In this document: piece by piece, positions 40,744-45,505 of the stretch
How positions within the stretch are numbered: the stretch's first letter is position 1
How the letters are laid out: each line of letters begins with the position of its first letter
Position numbers and translations under genes: made by a program
The notes under the pieces: generated by a model
Told to the model about the DNA's origin: nothing
The model's input: the letters and a program-made list of their open reading frames with translations, nothing else
The model's database searches: none
DNA from: Kiritimatiellia bacterium
Lineage (GTDB): Bacteria; Verrucomicrobiota; Kiritimatiellia; JAFGHX01
Assembly: GCA_016929905.1 (NCBI GenBank)
Contig: JAFGHX010000071.1
Coordinates: 1 to 45,505 of the forward strand
DNA length: 45,505 bases
Direction: 5' to 3'

Positions 40744-41547
40744 GTGAGTCTTGCAGTCCTGTCCCATGAACGGATGGGAGACCGGTGGCGCGAGATAGTA
40801 CCGATGCGACTAACGGCAATGAAAAGGGCATGGCTGGATCGTATCGATCCCGAGTGTGGGTTCCGTTTGCTGTTCGACGGTTTGGAGGACGTCTGTTTTT
40901 TTGCCAAGGATGCGCGGGGCAGGCTGATGGCGGGGAACCGCGCGCTGTTGAAGCGGTTCGGGCTCGAGCGCGAGGAGGGGTTGATTGGCAAGACGGACGC
41001 CGATTTCCTGCCGCGGAGCATGGCGGAGAAATATCGTGCGGACGATCTCGAGGTGATGCGATCGGAAAGACCGATGCGGCGCATGGTGGAGCTGTGGGTC
41101 AATCGTCAGGGGGTGGCGTCCTGGGTGGTGACCGATAAGCTGCCGGTCCGGGCGCGCGGCGGCCGCGTGATCGGGGTGATGGGCACGATCCGGGATTACG
41201 GGACGGCGACCCCGGTTCTGCAAGAAGGAGACGAGTTGGCGAAAGCGCTGGCCCATCTGCGCGGGCACTTCACGGAGCCCGTTTCCGTGCGGGAACTGGC
41301 CGAATCCTCGGGCCTTTCTGTGCGCCAATTCGAACGCCGGTTCAAGGCCGCCTTCCGCACCAGCCCGCGGGAGTACCTGATGAAGATGCGGGTCCACTTC
41401 GCCTGCGAGCGGCTTCGGTTGACCACGCAGTCCATCACGGCCATCGCTCTGGAATCGGGCTTCTACGATCAGAGCGTTTTCACCCGGCAGTTCCGCCGGC
41501 ATATGGGCATCACGCCGCTGCGGTATCGCAGGCATTACGAAGACTGA
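40744..41547 (+). CDS. AraC-family regulator with N-terminal PAS domain
   Basis: 267 residues. A PAS domain spans about 35-150 (VCFFAKDARGRLMAGNRALLKRFGL, GKTDADFLP, VIGVMGTIRDYG). It is followed by the AraC double helix-turn-helix (about 165-265; VSVRELAESSGLSVRQFERRFK, AIALESGFYDQSVFTRQFRRHMGITPLRYR). PAS-AraC proteins sense a small ligand and usually activate carbohydrate genes. The start is GTG 40744 with AGGGGAA (40732-40738) upstream; an in-frame ATG at 40804 is the alternative. It is divergent from the 40623-38349 operon, which it probably controls. Its 3' end overlaps the GH42 remnant by 13 nt. Confidence 0.9.
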   Translation: MSLAVLSHERMGDRWREIVPMRLTAMKRAWLDRIDPECGFRLLFDGLEDVCFFAKDARGRLMAGNRALLKRFGLEREEGLIGKTDADFLPRSMAEKYRADDLEVMRSERPMRRMVELWVNRQGVASWVVTDKLPVRARGGRVIGVMGTIRDYGTATPVLQEGDELAKALAHLRGHFTEPVSVRELAESSGLSVRQFERRFKAAFRTSPREYLMKMRVHFACERLRLTTQSITAIALESGFYDQSVFTRQFRRHMGITPLRYRRHYED

Positions 41548-41774
41548 GCGGCACGCGGCTGCTGCAACGCCGGCCGCCGCAGCACGCGGCAGCCGTAGCC
41601 GGCCAGCCGGACCGGGCCCGACACCTCTCCGCCGGCCAGCATGTCGGTGAGCGGTTCGGCGCCCAGCTCCACCGTTTGCGCCGTGGCGTTGTAGTTCTGC
41701 AGGAAGACGAATTCCGAGGTGCCGTCCGTGCGCATCTGGGCCGTCATCCCGTCCGGCAGTCGGGCTTTCAGCAA
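41535..41774 (-). pseudogene. GH42 beta-galactosidase C-terminal remnant
   Basis: About 80 codons resemble only the small C-terminal beta domain of GH42 beta-galactosidases: SEFVFLQNYNATAQTVELG, DMLAGGEVSGPVRLAGYGCRVL. The catalytic barrel and trimerisation domain are missing. Upstream on the same strand the frame meets a TGA inside the GAATCGATT-rich repeat (41804-41857), so the repeat marks the breakpoint. No start with a ribosome-binding site is present. Confidence 0.65.
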
Positions 41775-41803
41775 TGGAGCCGGATGGCCGGACGGACTGT
41801 CCG

Positions 41804-41857
41804 GATCGATCGAATCGATTCAATCGAATGATTCGATTCTATCGATTCTCTCGACTC
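41804..41857. repeat. Left direct repeat, GAATCGATT-rich
   Basis: A run of short units such as GATCGAATCGATTCAATCG, then ATTCGATTCTATCGATTCTC. Its last 40 nt align with 42676-42715 in the same orientation at about 80 percent identity. It separates the GH42 remnant from the four-helix-bundle gene. Confidence 0.65.
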
Positions 41858-41874
41858 CCACGCCACTTCACCCG

Positions 41875-42615
41875 TCAACTTGGCTCTTCCATCTCCTTCA
41901 CCCCCTTGCACGCCGGATAACCGGTGCATCCCCAGAATTCGCTTCCGGCGTGTCTTCCGGTCTTGGCCTTGCGCCGGGTCATGGGTTTCCCGCACTCCGT
42001 ACAGACCGGCGCGGCCTCCTGCTCGGCCCGGGCCTCCACCCGCAGGCCGGTCAGCTTCTCCCGGAAACCGCCCTCTTTCTTGAATGATTCGCCTTGCGCC
42101 TCGAGTTGGTGATTGAGCATGTTGATCACCCGCGCGATGAGGATCAGCAGGACGTTCGCCCGGGTTTCGTCGTTGCCGGAGTCCAGCCACTTCGCGAATT
42201 TCTTCTTCTGCGCCAGGATATGCACGCAGGCGTCATGCACGACGTCCTCTCCGTACTCCGGCCGGTCCAGGCGCACGGCATAGACCGCGCGTGCCTCAGG
42301 AGTGTTCTTGCCCCATGGCACCTTGTCCTGATCCAGAAGCCAGTGCAGGAAGTCGCCCGACAGCTCGGCCAGACTCGACCGCGACACATCCGTGAGCTTC
42401 ATTTCGGTCTCTCTGGACGTCGCGCGTCGCGCAGAGCCCTCCGCGATGTTCGCGCATCCCGATCGGCCGGCCTGCGTCATCTGGTCGAACTGGCGCCCGC
42501 ACGGGTCGTTCTTCCGGTCGAGAAACTGCCGGCAGAACTGCTTGGTCCCGAGCTGCACGACATTGGCCAAGACCCACGAATCCAGCCAGAAATACCCGCC
42601 TGTGCCACCGAACAT
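41875..42615 (-). CDS. Four-helix-bundle-suffix protein with topoisomerase-type zinc finger
   Basis: 246 residues. The N-terminal part is a four-helix bundle of the S23/23S-intervening-sequence-protein kind: LANVVQLGTKQFCRQFL, QMTQAGRSGCANIAEGSARR, ETEMKLTDVSRSSLAELSGDFLHWLL. A helical suffix follows (residues about 110-190; EDVVHDACVHILAQKKKF, NVLLILIARVINMLNHQLEAQ). The C-terminus is a four-Cys zinc ribbon as in topoisomerase I (CTECGKPM ... FWGCTGYPAC). The layout matches the four-helix-bundle-suffix family; no biochemical role is established for it. Start ATG 42615 follows AAGGAGG with 9 nt spacing. Direct GAATCGATT repeats flank the gene on both sides, which suggests it is a movable unit. 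Confidence 0.85.
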   Translation of the reverse strand: MFGGTGGYFWLDSWVLANVVQLGTKQFCRQFLDRKNDPCGRQFDQMTQAGRSGCANIAEGSARRATSRETEMKLTDVSRSSLAELSGDFLHWLLDQDKVPWGKNTPEARAVYAVRLDRPEYGEDVVHDACVHILAQKKKFAKWLDSGNDETRANVLLILIARVINMLNHQLEAQGESFKKEGGFREKLTGLRVEARAEQEAAPVCTECGKPMTRRKAKTGRHAGSEFWGCTGYPACKGVKEMEEPS

Positions 42616-42919
42616 TGTCCAAGCCTCCTTCCTTGTTTGAGGGAACCCGAGGAGTCGATTGAATCGATTGAATCGATTCGATCGAACAAATCGATTCTTT
42701 CGATTCTCTCGATCCTCACACACGATTGAACCACGCAAGCATACTCCTCTCACCAACGTGTTCAAGCCGGGAGCGGGAGAGGGGCAGGCCGTGGCAGCTT
42801 GGCCGGCCACCGCCCCCAACCCGCAGACCCGGCTCACGAAAGTCATTTTCCACCCAAGAAATTCGGGGCGCCGGAGTCTAACCGTGCAAGACAGCTGTCC
42901 CGAAACGAAAAGCCGTTGG
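42616..42919. other. Intergenic region between divergent genes
   Basis: The 304 bases hold the right direct repeat (42655-42715) and then about 200 bases of plain GC-rich sequence. The frame of the phosphomutase gene stays open through all of it, but the encoded string (NRLNRFDRTNRFFRF) is translated repeat. I see no convincing promoter. Confidence 0.5.
42655..42715. repeat. Right direct repeat, GAATCGATT-rich
   Basis: Three GATTGAATC units followed by TCGATCGAACAAATCGATTC and TTTCGATTCTCTCGATCC. The second half matches the left repeat at 41816-41857 in the same direction. It lies 40 nt upstream of the four-helix-bundle gene start. Confidence 0.65.
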
Positions 42920-43690
42920 ATGAAAAGAACGACGGGTACGATGACGTTTGCGCGCGGGGGCGACGACACGACGGGCAACCCTTTTCCGGCCGGCCCCGCC
43001 GCCGTGTTGAACGGATCCCATCCGATCTGTGCCGTCCTGTTCGATCTGGACGGCGTGATTGTCTTCACCGACCGCTACCACTACCTGGGCTGGAAGCGGC
43101 TTGCCGACGAGAACGGGTGGGCGTTTGACGAGGCGTTGAACCACCGGCTCCGCGGCATCCCGCGCATGGCCTCGTTGGCGGTGATCCTGGATCACAACGG
43201 CGTGAGCATCTCCAAGCCCGAGCGGCAGGAACTCGCCGCGCGCAAGAACTCCTACTATCGGGAGTTGCTGAAGACCGTTTCGCACGGCGACCTGTATCCG
43301 GGCGCCGTTCCCTTTCTCGAGGCGTTGAGACGCCGCGGGGCGAAGCTCGGGCTCTGTTCATCCAGCCGGAATGCGTGGACCGTGCTCGACACACTGGATC
43401 TGGCGCGTTTCTTCGACGTCGTCATCACCGGCCACGATTTCGAGAGGCCCAAGCCCGACCCGCAGATCTTCCTGCTGGCGGCCGAGCGGCTCGCTGTGCC
43501 GCCCGGCGGTTGCATCGTGTTCGAAGACGCGTTCTCCGGCGTTCAAGCCGCGCTGGCCGCCGGGATGCGCTGCGTGGGGGTCGGCTCGCCCGAGACGCTC
43601 ACGAATGCGGCGCAGACCGTCACGGCCTATGAGGCGATCGACGTGGACGCTTTGCTCGGATGCGGACAGGTCGCAGCGCAGGCGCCATAG
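42920..43690 (+). CDS. pgmB: Beta-phosphoglucomutase (HAD family)
   Basis: About 256 residues. It interconverts beta-glucose 1-phosphate and glucose 6-phosphate, normally after a disaccharide phosphorylase. HAD motifs are complete: LFDLDGVIVFTD with the nucleophile Asp and the following YHYLGWKRLADENG that is typical of beta-PGM, LCSSSRNAW (motif II), ERPKPDPQIF (motif III Lys) and VFEDAFSGVQAA (motif IV). The start is unsure: ATG 42920 or 42941, neither with a strong ribosome-binding site. The preceding open frame is repeat and was left out. It is followed after 56 nt by the GH3 gene, probably one operon; no phosphorylase is visible within the window. Confidence 0.85.
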   Translation: MKRTTGTMTFARGGDDTTGNPFPAGPAAVLNGSHPICAVLFDLDGVIVFTDRYHYLGWKRLADENGWAFDEALNHRLRGIPRMASLAVILDHNGVSISKPERQELAARKNSYYRELLKTVSHGDLYPGAVPFLEALRRRGAKLGLCSSSRNAWTVLDTLDLARFFDVVITGHDFERPKPDPQIFLLAAERLAVPPGGCIVFEDAFSGVQAALAAGMRCVGVGSPETLTNAAQTVTAYEAIDVDALLGCGQVAAQAP

Positions 43691-43746
43691 GACATCGGCA
43701 CGTTGGGACAACACGCGAAACAGCCACAGACCAGAGGCACAAAAAG

Positions 43747-45399
43747 ATGCTCACACCACTGACCGACGGACAGAAGACGCACATAGACAGCTTGCTCGGC
43801 GCACTGACGCCCGAGCAGAAGATAGCGCAGACCCTCTCGTGGGTGGCGCTCCCGTTCGGGAAGCGCGATTTCTCCGACGAGCGGATGGCGCTGATCGGGG
43901 ACTGCGCGGAGAAGTATCAGCTCGGCAGCGTGTTCCTGGCGCACGCGGATACGGCCGCGTACAAGAAGGTGGAGCAGGCGCTGAGGGGCAGGACGAAGGT
44001 CCCGGTCATCATCAATTCCGACCTCACGTACGGGCCCGGCTGCCGGCTGAGCGACGCGACCGTGTTCCCGCACACGATGGCGGCCGGCGCAGCCGGCTCC
44101 GAGGAACTGGTCGAGGCGATGGGCGAATCGGTCGCGCACGAGGGGCGCGCGTGCGGCACGCACTGGACCTTGGCGCCCATGGTCGACCTCGTCGTGAACA
44201 CGAACAACCCGATGATGATCTGCCGCGCGTTCGGGTCCGATCCCGACCACGTCTTGCGCCTCTCGCGCGCGTTCATACGCGGAGTCCAGAAGAACGGCTA
44301 CATGGCCGCCGCCCCCAAACACTTCCCGGGCGACGGCGTGGAAGACCGCGACCCGCACGTCTGCACCGTACTCAACACGTTGAGCCGCGACCACTGGATG
44401 AAGACCTACGGCCGGGTTTGGCGGCAGATCATCGACGACGGTGCGATGTCGATCATGACGGGCCATATCGGATTGCCGTTCATGGACCCCGGCACCGACT
44501 ACCTGGGGCCGCCGCCCGCGACGCTGAGCCGGAAGATCCAACTTGACCTGTTGCGGGAGGAGATGGGGTTCGACGGCGTGATCGTGACCGATGCGGTCTC
44601 GATGGGCGGGTTCACCTCGCAAGCGGGCGACGAGGACCGCGGCTGGCGCATCCTGGAGGCCGGTGGCGATTGCATCCTGTTCGGAGATCCCGAGATCGAC
44701 CTGCCGCACATGATGCAGGCGTTCAAGGACAATCAACTCTCCGAGGCCCGGCTCGACTTCGCCGTGCGGAAAATGCTCGAACTGAAGGCGCGCGTCGGGC
44801 TGTTTGACGGGCTGGCGGTGGCGGACCCGACGGAAGCGGAACTGACGAAGTATGCGGCGGCGTCCAACGCGATGACACGGCGCAGCATCGCCGTCGTCCG
44901 CGACGCGACAAACGTATTGCCCGTCACGCTGGCGAAGGGCGCGAAGGTCCTGACGGTTACGCTCTCGTTCAAGATCGCGCGCCGCCACGACGAAACGAGC
45001 GAGCTCGAGGTGGTCGACGAGGAACTGCGTAAGCGCGGGTTCGACGTGGACAACGAACTGAACCTGCCGGCCGACCGGCTCAAGCAGCGCCTGAAAGACT
45101 ACGACGCCGTCTTCATCAACATGAACGTTCCGCCGCGTTACGGCACGAACAAGTTCGTGGGACCGCCCGCCAAGGCGATGTCCGGATCCGTCTGGCGCAG
45201 CCATCCGCGCGTGGTCATCACGGCGTTCGGCGACCCGTTCAAGCTGTACGAGATGCCCTTCGCCCAGAACATGGTGCTCACGTTCAGCAACTCGGCAGCC
45301 TCCCAGAGGCAGGCCGTGAAGGTGTGGCTGGGTGAGGACGACCCGCTGGGAAAACCGCCCGTTTCGCTGCCGCCGTATTTTGAGGCGAGCGTGTCTTGA
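43747..45399 (+). CDS. Glycoside hydrolase family 3 protein (NagZ-like beta-hexosaminidase or beta-glucosidase)
   Basis: 550 residues. The GH3 barrel is seen from LTPEQKIAQTLSW through the subsite run THWTLAPMVDLVVNTNNPMM, the PKHFPGDGVEDRDPH motif and the nucleophile segment FDGVIVTDAVSMGGF (Asp in VTDA). A C-terminal alpha/beta domain of about 200 residues (NVLPVTLAKGAKVLTVTLS, DYDAVFINMNVPP) matches two-domain NagZ-type enzymes. The GDGVEDRDPH stretch holds the Asp-His pair used by NagZ as acid/base, which favours N-acetylhexosaminidase or phosphorylase-like activity. ATG 43747 is chosen by homologous start LTPLTDGQKTHID; GAGG lies about 10 nt upstream. No signal peptide, so cytoplasmic. 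Confidence 0.9.
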   Translation: MLTPLTDGQKTHIDSLLGALTPEQKIAQTLSWVALPFGKRDFSDERMALIGDCAEKYQLGSVFLAHADTAAYKKVEQALRGRTKVPVIINSDLTYGPGCRLSDATVFPHTMAAGAAGSEELVEAMGESVAHEGRACGTHWTLAPMVDLVVNTNNPMMICRAFGSDPDHVLRLSRAFIRGVQKNGYMAAAPKHFPGDGVEDRDPHVCTVLNTLSRDHWMKTYGRVWRQIIDDGAMSIMTGHIGLPFMDPGTDYLGPPPATLSRKIQLDLLREEMGFDGVIVTDAVSMGGFTSQAGDEDRGWRILEAGGDCILFGDPEIDLPHMMQAFKDNQLSEARLDFAVRKMLELKARVGLFDGLAVADPTEAELTKYAAASNAMTRRSIAVVRDATNVLPVTLAKGAKVLTVTLSFKIARRHDETSELEVVDEELRKRGFDVDNELNLPADRLKQRLKDYDAVFINMNVPPRYGTNKFVGPPAKAMSGSVWRSHPRVVITAFGDPFKLYEMPFAQNMVLTFSNSAASQRQAVKVWLGEDDPLGKPPVSLPPYFEASVS

Positions 45400-45422
45400 C
45401 GCGGCAGGCTCACGATTGTGCG

Positions 45423-45444
45423 GGACGGGCTGGAAAGCCCGTCC
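45423..45444. terminator. GC-rich hairpin after the GH3 gene
   Basis: GGACGGGCT (45423-45431), loop GGAA, AGCCCGTCC (45436-45444): a perfect 9-bp stem, 24 nt after the GH3 stop. A TAC follows, so on the minus strand the element again begins GTAG, like the stop-linked repeats. Confidence 0.6.
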
Positions 45445-45489
45445 TACCATTCGCTCGTCTTCGTTTCGCCACGGCGGACAGGCTGTAAG

Positions 45490-45505
45490 CTTTGTCGATC
45501 CCGCC
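45490..45505. repeat. Partial CTTTGTCGAYCCCGCC repeat at window end
   Basis: Sixteen bases, CTTTGTCGATCCCGCC, match 4616-4631 with one difference. The copy is cut by the end of the window. Confidence 0.4.

Noticed and set aside
41804..42715. GAATCGATT repeats as a CRISPR array
   Set aside because: Units are short, irregular and contiguous with no spacers; no cas genes are nearby.
42659..42919. Upstream extension of the phosphomutase reading frame
   Set aside because: The frame is open only because the repeat has no stops; the translated string is repetitive NRF/DRF and unlike any phosphomutase N-terminus.

Overview
The window is 45.5 kb of GC-rich bacterial DNA with about 26 protein genes, two of them clearly incomplete. 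It has no rRNA, tRNA, CRISPR array or transposase that I could recognise. The gene content suggests a polysaccharide-degrading member of the PVC group, most likely Kiritimatiellota/Verrucomicrobiota or Lentisphaerota. The signs are many secreted right-handed beta-helix enzymes, ECF sigma factors with extracytoplasmic domains, FecR-LamG and CotH/lamin-tail proteins, Gfo/Idh/MocA plus sugar-isomerase pairs, and a four-helix-bundle-suffix protein. This is inferred from families only; there is no rRNA marker.

Left part (1-22.4 kb): a secreted-enzyme and regulation island. A GH28 polygalacturonase, a lyase-like beta-sandwich protein and a chimeric TIM-barrel protein lie on the plus strand. A GH55-like and a GH49-like beta-helix enzyme lie on the minus strand. 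A minus-strand gene (10180-11985) encodes an ECF sigma factor fused through one membrane segment to a glycoside-hydrolase-like TIM barrel. It and both downstream beta-helix genes carry the same upstream element, CTAACA-N12-GCGGACATRTACG, always with a 12-nt spacer. I read this as a self-contained regulon in which a membrane-tethered, sugar-sensing sigma factor controls itself and two secreted enzymes. Divergent from it is a second ECF sigma gene, coupled to a FecR-LamG anti-sigma/sensor and followed by a 2510-residue CotH/lamin-tail surface protein.

Middle part (22.4-34.4 kb): an apiosidase-like glycosidase and a carbamoyltransferase paralogue with altered catalytic motifs. The carbamoyltransferase gene is divergent from acetate kinase across a perfect dyad. 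Next come a purple-acid-phosphatase/beta-helix protein with a shortened tandem paralogue, a penicillin-acylase-family lipoprotein, a URO-D family protein and a PPC-domain protein.

Right part (34.4-45.5 kb): a large beta-helix/Calx-beta/CBM protein divergent from a LacI regulator. After it is an operon of oxidoreductase, TIM-barrel isomerase and a truncated oxidoreductase, divergent from a PAS-AraC regulator. Then come a GH42 remnant, a four-helix-bundle-suffix gene bounded by direct GAATCGATT-rich repeats, a beta-phosphoglucomutase and a GH3 glycosidase.

Two patterns run across the window. Hairpin repeats begin exactly at the TAG stop codon of many genes. Three secreted proteins end in the same TSP3-like plus terminal domain (YRGRVWLQ-type ending), which may be a surface-sorting signal.
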